39,665 nucleotides of DNA from Pseudobutyrivibrio ruminis (GCA_015057305.1 SVES01000033.1:1-39665); one strand, 5' to 3'; counted from the stretch's first letter, positions 1 through 8,031 are shown. Notes: a model not told the origin generated them from the sequence alone. Program-made: numbers and translations.

Positions 1-515
1 CTCCAAGCAGCTCCAGGTCCCTCACCAGTTCCAACATAACCACTAATTACAGGCCAACCGTGTGTATTGTTAGGAATGAAGCCCCCTTCAGCGTTTGGCC
101 AGCCGACAGTTCCTTTTGATTGTGTAGATGTCTGAACAGTTTCAGTATTAGTTGATGCATTAGCTACAGCCTCAACAGTAACAGTTTCAGTAGTTTCATT
201 TGAAGCTGATGTTTCAGCTACAGCTTCTACTACTTCCTCAGAACTTGTCTCGGTAGAAGCTTCAACTGTCACCTCAGCTACTTCTTCAGTAGATGATGTA
301 GTTGATGATGCTTCTTCGATTGTATCTCCCTTAGCAGCTTCAGCTACATCAGAAGTTACTGTATCAATATTAACTTGTTCATTAGTGGCAACTTCAGTTT
401 CCACATTAGTCTTCTTGTTCTGAGAATATACAACTCCCACGATAGCAAGAAGAAGGATAATAGCTCCAACAATAGAGCCAATCACTATTTTCTTTTTATT
501 AGCATCGTTTTTCAT
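1..515 (-). CDS. Membrane-anchored Ser/Thr/Glu-rich surface protein, copy 1 (C-terminus beyond window)
   Basis: The reading frame runs from ATG at 515 off the left edge, so only the first 171 residues are visible. A lysine-rich N-terminus (MKNDANKKK) is followed by one hydrophobic helix at about residues 10-29 with no lipobox cysteine, so it is a membrane anchor or uncleaved signal rather than a lipoprotein. Then comes a low-complexity linker of S, T, E, V and A to about residue 125, and the start of a Gly/Trp/Asn-rich domain (GTVGWPNAEGG). A TGGAGG ribosome site lies 9 bases upstream. It is a paralogue of the complete gene at 10132-11340: the linker has diverged while the globular domain is nearly identical. 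No known family was recognised; a cell-surface role is inferred from topology. Confidence 0.85.
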   Translation of the reverse strand, partial: MKNDANKKKIVIGSIVGAIILLLAIVGVVYSQNKKTNVETEVATNEQVNIDTVTSDVAEAAKGDTIEEASSTTSSTEEVAEVTVEASTETSSEEVVEAVAETSASNETTETVTVEAVANASTNTETVQTSTQSKGTVGWPNAEGGFIPNNTHGWPVISGYVGTGEGPGAAW

Positions 516-605
516 AGCGAAAAACCTCCATTTTTATTTATTAAAAGTTTTGTACCTAAGAGGATTATATGCTATTAAATTAGTGTAATTCCTCCCGATA
601 ATAGT

Positions 606-614
606 ATTATATCA
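606..614 (-). promoter_or_regulatory. Extended -10 promoter of the surface-protein gene (copy 1)
   Basis: On the minus strand this reads TGATATAAT, a TGnTATAAT extended -10 element, about 90 bp upstream of the ATG at 515. The same element is preserved at 11427-11435. No convincing -35 box is visible, as is common for extended -10 promoters. Confidence 0.55.
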
Positions 615-754
615 TTTCCAAAAACTAATTCCCATAATTTGAGAAAACTTGTTTCACAATTTTTGAAATTTGTCAATGGCAAAAAATATAATAAAACTTT
701 CAATATTATTTTATTTTGATATATGTAGTTTTATTACTTGGAATTTATTAAATT

Positions 755-2413
755 TTATTGTTTTTCTTCTTTGACCAGATATCTTAAAAGAGGGATAAAA
801 GCCTCATCTAATTTGTCATTTAGTGTCTTTTTGTTAAAGTCAATGTAGCTAAATACAAAAAGTGGAATCATATTTTCTATGCAGTAGTTTTGTTTTATTT
901 TGTCTCTTTTTTGCCTATCCTCAAGACTTTCCTTAAACTGTTTAATATATATAAAGTGTTGTTCTCCCTGAAATTCAATTAGGCAGCATAATTTATCCCA
1001 CTTATCAAATATTGCAAAATCAAATTTTAAAGGTCTCTTATCTATACAATCTGGGAATGAAAACTGTGGTTTATAATTTATATTGTGTCCTTTCAAATAA
1101 GATTCGATTATAACTTCTCCTCTTGAAAAATTGCAATATGGACATAAATGTCCTGCTTTTACAGAATAAGGAATACCATAAAAATAATTGCCACATTTCT
1201 TATGTATTAACTTAATAGGTGTTGCATTGTTTATATATTCGGCATCTTCCGCTAAATCGTATTCACCGCTGTAAAGGTCAAGAACTTCTTTTCTAAATTC
1301 CTCTATAGTTTTTGTGTTCTTTCCAGCACATATTATGCAACCAATTTTAACATCTTTCCTTAAAAGAACATCAGCACTTGTATTAAATTCATTTCCGCAG
1401 ATATGTCTTACTTTTATTGTAGTATCTAATGTCTGAATTTTATCGGTTAAAACTTTGTATACATTATCACCATACTTTTTATCAAGTCTTTTCTGTATTT
1501 CTAGTCCTGTATATTTAGGAAGCCTCCTACAATATGGACACTTTGCATCTTTTCTCAAAAAATCTCCAGCTATAGGATTCCAAACAGTTCCACAAGTGTT
1601 ATGCTTTATTGGCGTATGCTTTTTCCAATCTTCATATTTGCCTACTGATGAAAATTCATCTCCATATACATCTTTTATTCTTTTCTCAAATTCTTCCTGA
1701 GTTATCTTCCTTTTAGATGGAACTCCTTTTCTTGACTCATATCTTACACATTTGGGGCATCTTCCTCGTCCGTGTTTAAAAGTTTGAGGCAAAACTATAT
1801 ATTCTTTACCACAAGGAAGATGTTTCATAAGAAGTTTTGTTTCATAGTTTTCAAAATCACCAACAGGGATATATTCTCCATCTGTCTCTTTCCTTATCAT
1901 TTCCCTATATTCATCTGGAGTCATTTTTTTGAAAGTACATCCAGGACAACCATTTCGTCCCTTTTTTATTTCATCTGGAACAACCATTCTTTCAAGTCCG
2001 CAATCTTTACACTTTATTAGTACTTTCGTTTTTCCATCAATATAAGAGCCCTTCACGTTATATTTGTTTGGATACAATTCTTCTAGCCTTTTAATAAAAT
2101 CTTCAGTAGTCAGCCGTCTTTTTAAATTTTTACAGATAGGGCATCTGGCATTTTTATATAAGAAACTGCCAGCCATAACTTTATAAGTATGATAATTACA
2201 CTCTTCTTTGTTATGTCTCACAAGTAGTTTTCCATATTTTCCATCATACTTTTCCAAAAATGTATATTCTTTTCCTACAAGGTCAAAAACCTTTTTCTCA
2301 AATTCTTCCTGTGTAAGCTTTCTTGATTTATTTTTAGACTCATTCAAATAGCTTAAATAATCTTTTGTTCTATCTCTATTCACATAAGATTTTGCATCCA
2401 TCTTAATAGCCAT
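755..2413 (-). CDS. Six-zinc-finger EDxHD (Vsr-like) endonuclease, copy 1
   Basis: 552 residues. Six tandem modules of about 60-67 residues (about residues 30-425) each pair an N-terminal helix (KLTQEEFEKKV, RRLTTEDFIKR and so on) with a treble-clef-like zinc site ending in CPIC, CPGC, CPKC, CPYC, CIIC and CPYC. The C-terminal ~125 residues look like a Vsr-related nuclease core with E (RGEVIIESYL), D (LKFDFAIF), an xH element (IEFQGEQHF) and a final D (KRDKIKQNYC). This matches the EDxHD signature of Vsr-like homing endonucleases. ATG 2413 is preferred over the upstream ATG 2449 because AAAGGAAAC precedes only the former. By inference it is a DNA nuclease with a modular DNA-reading array, possibly a homing or anti-competitor enzyme. 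A near-identical paralogue lies at 11585-13228. Confidence 0.8.
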   Translation of the reverse strand: MAIKMDAKSYVNRDRTKDYLSYLNESKNKSRKLTQEEFEKKVFDLVGKEYTFLEKYDGKYGKLLVRHNKEECNYHTYKVMAGSFLYKNARCPICKNLKRRLTTEDFIKRLEELYPNKYNVKGSYIDGKTKVLIKCKDCGLERMVVPDEIKKGRNGCPGCTFKKMTPDEYREMIRKETDGEYIPVGDFENYETKLLMKHLPCGKEYIVLPQTFKHGRGRCPKCVRYESRKGVPSKRKITQEEFEKRIKDVYGDEFSSVGKYEDWKKHTPIKHNTCGTVWNPIAGDFLRKDAKCPYCRRLPKYTGLEIQKRLDKKYGDNVYKVLTDKIQTLDTTIKVRHICGNEFNTSADVLLRKDVKIGCIICAGKNTKTIEEFRKEVLDLYSGEYDLAEDAEYINNATPIKLIHKKCGNYFYGIPYSVKAGHLCPYCNFSRGEVIIESYLKGHNINYKPQFSFPDCIDKRPLKFDFAIFDKWDKLCCLIEFQGEQHFIYIKQFKESLEDRQKRDKIKQNYCIENMIPLFVFSYIDFNKKTLNDKLDEAFIPLLRYLVKEEKQ

Positions 2414-2655
2414 AATTTTAAAGTTTCCTTTTATTTTTATCTTATGCAAAAATGGTCACAAATGCAGTAAAATTAATGCTTTAGGGGTTTAAAAAGTGCT
2501 CTACGAATTATTAATTTTTCTAGCGTGTATTAATAAGATTGTATGCAATTTATATTGGCGGAATTGTGAAGATTTAAGTCAATAATTTGTAGTACTGCAT
2601 TCTATTGATTTATTTATAGAACCTGCAGGACCAGGAGTTCTGGAAATAAAAAAAG
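2414..2655 (-). promoter_or_regulatory. Conserved leader of the zinc-finger nuclease gene, copy 1
   Basis: The 240 bp between the nuclease start and the terminator of the 153-aa gene are conserved in the second copy (13229-13466). The leader holds the 28-bp palindrome (2580-2607), a minus-strand TTGACT formed by the palindrome edge that could act as a -35 box, and a small hairpin with compensatory changes at 2618-2641. No open frame of note is seen. Confidence 0.6.
2580..2607. repeat. 28-bp near-palindrome, single site
   Basis: Left half CAATAATTTGTAGT, right half ACTGCATTCTATTG. It is a member of the twelve-copy palindrome family and lies 167 bp upstream of the nuclease start codon, exactly the distance found for the copy at 13395-13422. 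It probably binds a dimeric regulator. Confidence 0.75.
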
Positions 2656-2681
2656 GAACAACACTTTTGGTGTCATTCCTT
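2648..2681 (-). terminator. Intrinsic terminator of the 153-aa gene (copy 1)
   Basis: In the minus direction GGAATGACAC, a CAAAA loop and GTGTTGTTCC form a stem followed by TTTTTTT. Confidence 0.75.
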
Positions 2682-2686
2682 AATGT

Positions 2687-3148
2687 TTATATAATAGCAA
2701 TATCTATTTTAAAGTCTTTGAAATATTCTTTGATTATATTCGATATATTTTCCTTATTTTTTGCTCCATCTATATCGATAACCAATGTGCGAAGCTTACT
2801 ATTATTCAATTCATCAAATAAATCTATTTCTCCATCTTCTTTTGAATGGAAAAGGAAATCTAATAGTTCTACAAAGTTCAAGTCTTCGTATTTTCCTGCA
2901 TTAAAACAAATAAAATTATCAATTTCATCATAATAAAAATCGCTTTTTGATATTTTGTGATAATAAAATTCATTTGGATTTTTTAATTCTTTTTGATTGA
3001 TAATTTCAGGGTCACCTAAACCTTTTATATCATAGTATCTGTCTTGATGGCTTTCTATAAAGCTGACAATTTTCTTACTTATTTTCAAGTTCCTTTTCTT
3101 TGGAAGCTTTTTTATAACTTTAAGGGCTATTTCAATATTTTTATCCAT
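2687..3148 (-). CDS. Conserved hypothetical 153-aa protein, copy 1
   Basis: A Lys/Glu/Asp-rich soluble protein without signal peptide or membrane segment. The N-terminal helix is basic (LKVIKKLPKKRNLKISKKIV); the C-terminal half has a hydrophobic beta-strand pattern (RTLVIDIDG, FKIDIAII). GGAGAG precedes the ATG. The paralogue at 14482-14943 differs at only about ten residues, and conservation extends through the upstream intergenic DNA to the neighbouring terminator. I do not recognise a family. Its constant place between the variable module and the nuclease suggests a core cassette function. Confidence 0.8.
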   Translation of the reverse strand: MDKNIEIALKVIKKLPKKRNLKISKKIVSFIESHQDRYYDIKGLGDPEIINQKELKNPNEFYYHKISKSDFYYDEIDNFICFNAGKYEDLNFVELLDFLFHSKEDGEIDLFDELNNSKLRTLVIDIDGAKNKENISNIIKEYFKDFKIDIAII

Positions 3149-3228
3149 AAAAGAATCTCTCCTTCTTTTTTATTCATTAGTAATGTATCTGATTTTTTAT
3201 TAAAAACCAATATATATTTTTAGTAATC

Positions 3229-3260
3229 AAAAAAGACCTCTGCTCTACTGCAAAGGTCTT
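3229..3260 (-). terminator. Intrinsic terminator of the 93-aa gene
   Basis: AAGACCTTTGC / GCAGAGGTCTT stem with a T run in the minus direction. Nearly the same sequence occurs at 15024-15054. Confidence 0.75.
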
Positions 3261-3267
3261 AGTTATA

Positions 3268-3549
3268 TTATATGTTTTGTTTGAAATAATATGTCCAGCC
3301 GCTAATTTCTAGATTTTCGAAAAAGCCAAGATTATGTAATATCTGTTGACACTTCATATCAAATTCAGGATGTAAAATTCCGATAACAGTTACTTTATCA
3401 TTATTTACAAGTTCTTTAAAACTTTGACTAACTTTTTCTTCATCAAAGTTTGCTCTTTCGCTTTCATTGTCAAATTCAAAATTAACATAATTAATATCAT
3501 AGTTTTTACCTTTTATTGTTTCTTTAGCTAAACTTTTAGTTATTTTCAT
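3268..3549 (-). CDS. Hypothetical 93-aa protein of the copy 1 R-M module
   Basis: A small acidic soluble protein with no recognised motif: an N-terminal beta-rich part (MKITKSLAKETIKGKNYDI), a middle helix and a C-terminus WTYYFKQNI. AAGGAGAC precedes the ATG. It lies downstream of the restriction endonuclease, about 180 bp away, and has its own terminator. It takes the place filled by the VapD-like pair in the second cassette. Function unknown; an accessory, antitoxin or immunity role is only a guess from position. Confidence 0.65.
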   Translation of the reverse strand: MKITKSLAKETIKGKNYDINYVNFEFDNESERANFDEEKVSQSFKELVNNDKVTVIGILHPEFDMKCQQILHNLGFFENLEISGWTYYFKQNI

Positions 3550-3726
3550 CTTGTGTCTCCTTCTTCTAAAAATTTAATATAATAAAAATTTTTTTCTTCA
3601 TTCTTCATAAAGTCTTATATTATTGTTTTATATTTTTTTTAATAAAAAAGCCAGTCTTTTTATGTTTTATCAACGCTTACATACATTCATTTTTCATTAT
3701 TTTTTTTGAAGTATATATAACAAATG

Positions 3727-4449
3727 TTATGAATTATTTTCTTCATCTTCTTCATAAAAATCTGGAGATGATACTATTTTCTTTTGTTCCTGATTAACTT
3801 TGTTTTTTACTTCAGGAATATTGGACACTTCATTAACTATGTATTGGAAATTTTCTAAAGTATCTTTTTCTCTGTCTTTTACTATATCATCGTAATTAAT
3901 TCCTAGAAGATTGCATAATTCTTTTCCAGTGATTACTTCATCTTCAGTAAATTTCTTTTTAAATCCTGCAACAATCTTTTTCTTGTCATCCTGATTGAAG
4001 CAACAAATATAATATTTTGCTCTAAAAGGAACAAGAGATGAGATATGAGTTGCAAATTCCTTTAGATGTTCTTTCTCACTTACTGATTTTTTAGTATCAA
4101 AATTGTCTCCATCTTTAAGTTCAATTACATAGCACATTCCTGGATGAGCAACCTTTATAATTAAAAAATCTGGTTCGTGTTCTTTAAGTTTATATTTACT
4201 GTCTGATATAACTTTTTTGGGGCAAAGGTAAGAACCTTCCTCTATTTTTCCCTCATCATATTCATTAATAAACTTATCAAGGTTTTCTATGCATTTAGCA
4301 TTTTTTGTAACAAGTTTTTCTAGTTCGGAACCTGCAGATATTACTGTTGATTGTGCTTTAACAAATATATCTGAAAGCTTTTCATTACCAATAATTCTTA
4401 AATATCCTCCACTGGAGCTTTTAGGATTTGAATCTTTAATCTTCGCCAT
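3727..4449 (-). CDS. Putative type II restriction endonuclease (PD-(D/E)XK)
   Basis: 240 residues. A PD-(D/E)XK core is visible: EPDFLIIK (D94), then VIELKDGDNF (E110, K112), a typical D-x15-ExK arrangement for a nuclease using two acids and a lysine. The start overlaps the end of the upstream methylase by 14 bp, so translation is probably coupled and the endonuclease depends on the methylase, as in many type II systems. The C-terminus is charged (EEDEENNS). The enzyme should cut unmodified DNA at the site the neighbour methylates; the recognition sequence cannot be read from the protein. No second restriction gene is near. Confidence 0.8.
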   Translation of the reverse strand: MAKIKDSNPKSSSGGYLRIIGNEKLSDIFVKAQSTVISAGSELEKLVTKNAKCIENLDKFINEYDEGKIEEGSYLCPKKVISDSKYKLKEHEPDFLIIKVAHPGMCYVIELKDGDNFDTKKSVSEKEHLKEFATHISSLVPFRAKYYICCFNQDDKKKIVAGFKKKFTEDEVITGKELCNLLGINYDDIVKDREKDTLENFQYIVNEVSNIPEVKNKVNQEQKKIVSSPDFYEEDEENNS

Positions 4450-5107
4450 ACTCTATATCTCCTCCGACAAAAGTTCTATTTCCGATTGCTTTTGTTGCAG
4501 TAAATACAGAATATCCACCTGATGCTGGGTCTAAAATTGTGTCTCCTTCCTTAGATGTAGCAAGAATGAGCTGTTTTTGCAACTCTATAGGTTTTGAATG
4601 TGGATGATTTTTCTCAACTTTTTCGCTCCATACATCTGGAATATTATGTATTGTCCAGCAAGCTTTAGCTTTTATTGGACTTTTTTGAAATACAATGAGG
4701 TATTCTGATTTTCTTCTTGTTCTATACCCCATACCGATACGTTCTTTATCCCAAGTAATCATATCTACGAGATTAAAATCTGTATCTGTAAACCAATCAA
4801 GTACACCAGTACAAAGGTGATATTTATCTACCCATAAAAACAAATGTCCTGAAGGCTTTACTACTCTATTAATTTCTGCGATAAACTTTTTAATAGTTTC
4901 TTCATCCATTTGTGTAAGCTCACTTCTGGCTTTTCCTCTGCTGGCTCCTTCATTTCCATAACTAAGCTTATCGAGTACACCTCTATACTGTGGGTCAAAA
5001 AAGGCTGTAGTAATTACTTCATCGTTAATATCAGCAAGAAGTTTAAGACCATCTGTTTTGTTTTTCTTGTCGGTGGCAAATAAAGAACCATCCTTTAATA
5101 TTTCCAT
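4436..5107 (-). CDS. Type II DNA methyltransferase (beta-class, N6-adenine or N4-cytosine)
   Basis: 223 residues, short for the family. The catalytic motif IV is DPQY at residues 38-41 (usual DPPY) and comes before the SAM-binding motif I, DPASGGYS at 193-200. That order is diagnostic of the beta class. Other conserved stretches are RVVKPSGHLFLWVDK and HPHSKPIELQKQLI. Amino-methylation of A or C is expected; the base cannot be assigned with confidence. The ribosome site GGAAGGGA is buried in a perfect hairpin immediately upstream (see 5108-5250), a layout shared with the unrelated methylase at 18804. It heads an overlapping operon with the endonuclease. Confidence 0.88.
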   Translation of the reverse strand: MEILKDGSLFATDKKNKTDGLKLLADINDEVITTAFFDPQYRGVLDKLSYGNEGASRGKARSELTQMDEETIKKFIAEINRVVKPSGHLFLWVDKYHLCTGVLDWFTDTDFNLVDMITWDKERIGMGYRTRRKSEYLIVFQKSPIKAKACWTIHNIPDVWSEKVEKNHPHSKPIELQKQLILATSKEGDTILDPASGGYSVFTATKAIGNRTFVGGDIEYGED

Positions 5108-5421
5108 AAAAAAATCCCTTCCAACTCAGCATTCACTGAAAGGAAGGGATACTTATTTAGTTATCAGGTGTAAGTTTTCTATATCTAATCACTATTATTC
5201 TTTTCTAAAAGAAAAGAATAATTCATATGAATTACCGAGTTATTATTATTTATTTCCCTGATTTCAGGGATTTTAAATAATATGGTTCTGGGATGCCTTT
5301 TATAAGTTTTGGTCGGCTGTTTTTATCTAAAGACTGTTTGAGTAAAAATATGGATGATTTATAATGTTCTAAAGTTGTCTGGATAGCAAAATAAAAAAGA
5401 CCAGTGCTTTTGGCAGAGGTC
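5108..5421 (-). promoter_or_regulatory. Conserved structured leader of the R-M module, copy 1 (matches 18805-19119)
   Basis: A gene-free stretch, transcribed towards the methylase. In order on the minus strand it has: a degenerate ~40-codon coding remnant (to 5250), hairpin CCCTGAAATCAGGG, the perfect palindrome AATTCATATGAATT (5220-5233), a long hairpin ATTATTCTTTTCT / AGAAAAGAATAAT, ACTTA...TAAGT pairing, then ATCCCTTCC / GGAAGGGAT followed by TTTTTTT and the ATG. The last hairpin is at once terminator-shaped and sequesters the ribosome site. The whole leader recurs before an unrelated methylase. Confidence 0.75.
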
Positions 5422-5423
5422 TT
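5393..5423 (-). terminator. Intrinsic terminator of the 456-aa putative metallopeptidase
   Basis: AAGACC...GC CAAAA GC...GGTCTT followed by TTTTTT in the minus direction. It overlaps the stop codon and is almost identical at 19091-19121. Confidence 0.7.
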
Positions 5424-6792
5424 ATAGTTCCAAATCATCAGATTTTGAGTTATCTTTTGTAGTCTCGTTTTCTTTGGTTTTTTCAATACTGGTAGTTATT
5501 TCACTTTCCGATGTTTTAGATTTTTCTATTGTTTCCGTAGCTGTTTTGCATTTTTTTTCAAACTCTTTAACAAAAGTTCTTTTATTGTTTAGTCTATTTA
5601 TTGCTTCTTCACTGCTTTTATCATTATAGTAAATAGCTCCTAAAACCTTTTCTTTAATCAACTCTTTTTGAGTAAAATTTTCTCCATCCTTTTGAAAAGT
5701 TATTGAGTCAAAAGTATTAAAAAATTCTTCTACCCTTTTAAAAGTAATGGCTCCTTCAAGAGAATCTGGAGTTGTGCTTTTATTGAGCCCTAAATTTCTT
5801 ACATATTTTTCAGCAAGAGAGGAAAATGAGTCAATCATAGCATCGAAGTTTTGTTCCAAAAGTTTAGTTTTATCGTTTTTATCACAAACAGAACCTAAAC
5901 TTTCTGTGAAATCTAGTATTTTATTAACAATCTCTGGGTTGCCAATACTATCTATATTTTTTCCTTTCGTATAACAGATATCTTCAAGTTTGTTTCCAGA
6001 TATATGATTTAAAGAATCATAAAATACAACAAATTCTTGATAATCTTTACTATCTGAAGTAAATGTAATTTTATTGCCTGTATCAAATGATTTTTCTACA
6101 GTCTTTGATTTTATATTATCGTCCAAATAATTTTTAATGATATTAGTTGCAATTCTTTCAATACACAATTCATTAAGATTATTTTGTCCTACATTTAAAT
6201 ATCCTCCAAATAAGTATTTTTTGTCATAAGTACCTTTTCCTGTAACGAAATGCTGTGTTTCGTGAGTACCTGTATGATTTAGAGATGCATTATATCCCGA
6301 AATATCAATTTCTGTAGAATGTTTATTTATAGCAATTCTCTTACTAATAAGTGAAACATATTTACCACTCTCCGAGGTATATTCCTTATTCTCTTCTTTC
6401 ACGAAAGGCAAAATATTTGACAAAAACCATTTATCATCCGTAGTAACACCAAGGAAAGTAAAAAACTTTTTGTTATTAAACAAATCATCAAAATTACTGT
6501 AATTGAGGTTATTATCCTTACAATATTCATATGTTGCAAAGAGTTGCTCTTCGAACATTTCTCCAAGAAGTGGATTTTTTGTTCTAGACCTAAACTTATC
6601 CATAAATATATGAACTTTTGCAAGGTCTGTTAAATATGGGTCTGGAATAGCATTTTTATTAATGGCTTCATATTTAGCTATTTCTTCTATCCTTTTCCTT
6701 ATAAGCGGAGAATGAAATGAGATTAGTTCATTTTTTATTTCATTACGGACTTTTAAAATATGTTTTTCATCGTTGTATTTTTGAGAAAACAT
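5422..6792 (-). CDS. Putative zinc metallopeptidase with KSDDLEL tail, copy 1
   Basis: 456 residues, no signal peptide. HETQH at residues 177-181 fits the HExxH zinc motif, and the helix NELCIER (207-213), about 30 residues on, could give the third ligand and a catalytic-site acid as in gluzincins. The C-terminal ~50 residues are a disordered Thr/Ser/Lys/Glu linker ending in KSDDLEL. The protein at 19120-20634 shares layout, motif and tail but has diverged strongly. Transcribed divergently from the 196-aa gene with a 78-bp shared promoter region. Protease activity is inferred from the motif only; substrate unknown. Confidence 0.65.
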   Translation of the reverse strand: MFSQKYNDEKHILKVRNEIKNELISFHSPLIRKRIEEIAKYEAINKNAIPDPYLTDLAKVHIFMDKFRSRTKNPLLGEMFEEQLFATYEYCKDNNLNYSNFDDLFNNKKFFTFLGVTTDDKWFLSNILPFVKEENKEYTSESGKYVSLISKRIAINKHSTEIDISGYNASLNHTGTHETQHFVTGKGTYDKKYLFGGYLNVGQNNLNELCIERIATNIIKNYLDDNIKSKTVEKSFDTGNKITFTSDSKDYQEFVVFYDSLNHISGNKLEDICYTKGKNIDSIGNPEIVNKILDFTESLGSVCDKNDKTKLLEQNFDAMIDSFSSLAEKYVRNLGLNKSTTPDSLEGAITFKRVEEFFNTFDSITFQKDGENFTQKELIKEKVLGAIYYNDKSSEEAINRLNNKRTFVKEFEKKCKTATETIEKSKTSESEITTSIEKTKENETTKDNSKSDDLEL

Positions 6793-6870
6793 AAAACAAC
6801 TCCAATCTTTAAAATTTTTTATTTTTTATATTATAGTACTATAGAAAATGTTATATAAGGAGAATCATAA

Positions 6871-7461
6871 ATGTTTGATTATGAACGTTTTAAAGTACTT
6901 TCCAGAGGAGAAGATACTCCTAAAAATGCTGAGGAGCAATCTTGGCTAGACAATTCAAAAAGGAATTCTGAAAAGGCAGCACAAATTGCTATAGCTGAGG
7001 AAAAACAGGATATGGAAAATAGGGAAAAGGCTTATAATGAATTTTATTCACTTTTAAAAAGCACCTTTCCTAAAGACTATTTTTGCAAACATCCTATGTC
7101 AGAAATAGCTTTTTATACCTATCAACAAGCACTTTCAATAAAGATTATGCCTAAGGTACACTTTATACTTAATAATCCATTCCTTCGTAAAAAGTATGGT
7201 ATTCCTCCAAAGAACGTTAATCTTCACGAACACGGATATATTATGGGGCTTTTTGAAATGTTCCAAATCAAAGATTTTAATAAAAAATTCAAAGCAAATT
7301 TTGAAACTCTTGCAGCGGACTATGAAAAGTATGCCACTCCAGAATTTAAGCAAAAAGCTAGTGAAATTGAGTCAAAATATGGCGTTTTCCTAGATTATCG
7401 TGGTTTCGATATAGCTCTCTGGTGTACTGATTATGCAGAATATAGGGACTATAAAGCTTAA
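6871..7461 (+). CDS. Conserved hypothetical 196-aa cassette protein, copy 1
   Basis: A helical, charged, soluble protein. The N-terminal part (about residues 1-60) looks coiled coil (NSEKAAQIAIAEEKQDMENR); shared with the 192-aa paralogue at 20714-21292 are FYSLLKSTFPKDYF (FYALLKSTLPKSFF there), ILNNPFLRKKYGIPPK (ILENPFLRLMNGLPPK) and an aromatic C-terminus (DYAEYRDYKA / DWQDYNV). AAGGAG lies 8 bases before the ATG. It is divergent from the metallopeptidase in both cassettes, so the pair may work together as enzyme and inhibitor or adaptor. This is inference; no family recognised. Confidence 0.75.
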   Translation: MFDYERFKVLSRGEDTPKNAEEQSWLDNSKRNSEKAAQIAIAEEKQDMENREKAYNEFYSLLKSTFPKDYFCKHPMSEIAFYTYQQALSIKIMPKVHFILNNPFLRKKYGIPPKNVNLHEHGYIMGLFEMFQIKDFNKKFKANFETLAADYEKYATPEFKQKASEIESKYGVFLDYRGFDIALWCTDYAEYRDYKA

Positions 7462-7492
7462 AAGACAGTGACTATTTGTTGCTGTCTTTTTT
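7460..7492 (+). terminator. Intrinsic terminator of the 196-aa gene
   Basis: AAAGACAG ... CTGTCTTT stem followed by TTTT on the plus strand, directly after the stop codon. Confidence 0.8.
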
Positions 7493-7860
7493 ATTGCTAA
7501 AAACCTTGAAAGCACTGTATTTAAGCACTTCTAATTACCGTTATATATTTATTTAAGTATATAATATGTCTTTTATTTCTTGTAGCACGGATATAAATTT
7601 TCCGTTCCACTAAGCTTTAGTTGTTTAGAAATATTCCCAAGTCTTACACCCTATTTTGAACTTGTTCTCCCATCAAATTACTGTAAAGCAAAAATTATTA
7701 CTATACACTTATATTTTAAAGTATAAACAAATTTGAGTCTGGTTTTGTTTATAAAAAAATGGGTTTCAATATAATATAAAAGATACTTTTAGTCTGTAAT
7801 TCAGACATTAAAATACATATTACAGTAAGGTAAAAGCTCACGATTGGAGATATTTATGAC
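7490..7860 (+). promoter_or_regulatory. Conserved 5' leader of a lost secreted-protein gene, copy 1 (matches 21321-21694)
   Basis: About 370 bp non-coding, matching the stretch before the large secreted protein at 21692. Conserved elements: a stem ACGGA/TCCGT (7587-7605), TAAGC...GTTTA pairing just after it, a TATAATATAAAAG -10-like box near 7770, hairpin GTCTG-TAATT-CAGAC (7792-7806), and GGAGATATTTATG at the end. After that ATG the match to the secreted-protein gene stops at once. Confidence 0.65.
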
Positions 7861-7999
7861 AATAATCCTTCGGTAATTTTCACTAATTAACTTTCTGAGC
7901 CAATGATAGGCTTATAAAAGTAATCAAGAAAACCAAAAATTTAAATATTGAGCCAGAACTATGAACAAGATTATTATTACTACAGTATTTTTAATAGGT

Positions 8000-8031
8000 A
8001 AAAGACAGTGACAAAAGTTGCTGTCTTTTTT
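8000..8031 (+). terminator. Intrinsic terminator
   Basis: AAAAGACAGTGAC / GTTGCTGTCTTTTTT stem-loop on the plus strand, very like that at 7460-7492. It ends the region of the deleted gene. The DNA between 7861 and 7999 and between 8032 and 8180 shows no gene or other repeat. Confidence 0.75.

Larger units (their letters stand above)
1..2655. repeat. Large duplicated block, copy 1 (matches 10830-13466)
   Basis: The surface-protein gene, the intergenic region, the zinc-finger nuclease gene and about 200 bp upstream of it are all repeated at 10830-13466 with high identity. Identity continues through non-coding DNA and stops just after the hairpin at 2618-2641, where the two copies run into different terminators. 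The left boundary lies outside the window. Confidence 0.9.
2687..3262. repeat. Duplicated block: 153-aa gene plus upstream terminator, copy 1 (matches 14482-15056)
   Basis: Identity includes the gene, about 80 bp of AT-rich spacer and the terminator of the next gene upstream (3229-3260 versus 15024-15054), then stops. The genes beyond are unrelated (93 aa here, the double VapD-like protein in copy 2). Confidence 0.85.

Noticed and set aside
2414-2449. Upstream ATG (2449) as the start of the zinc-finger nuclease
   Set aside because: No ribosome site precedes it, whereas AAAGGAAAC sits before ATG 2413; the same holds in copy 2 (13264 versus 13228).
5250-5486. A 78-residue minus-strand frame overlapping the metallopeptidase end
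   Set aside because: Its 5' part is the metallopeptidase gene in another frame and has no ribosome site; only the last ~40 codons show paired conservation and are reported as a remnant.
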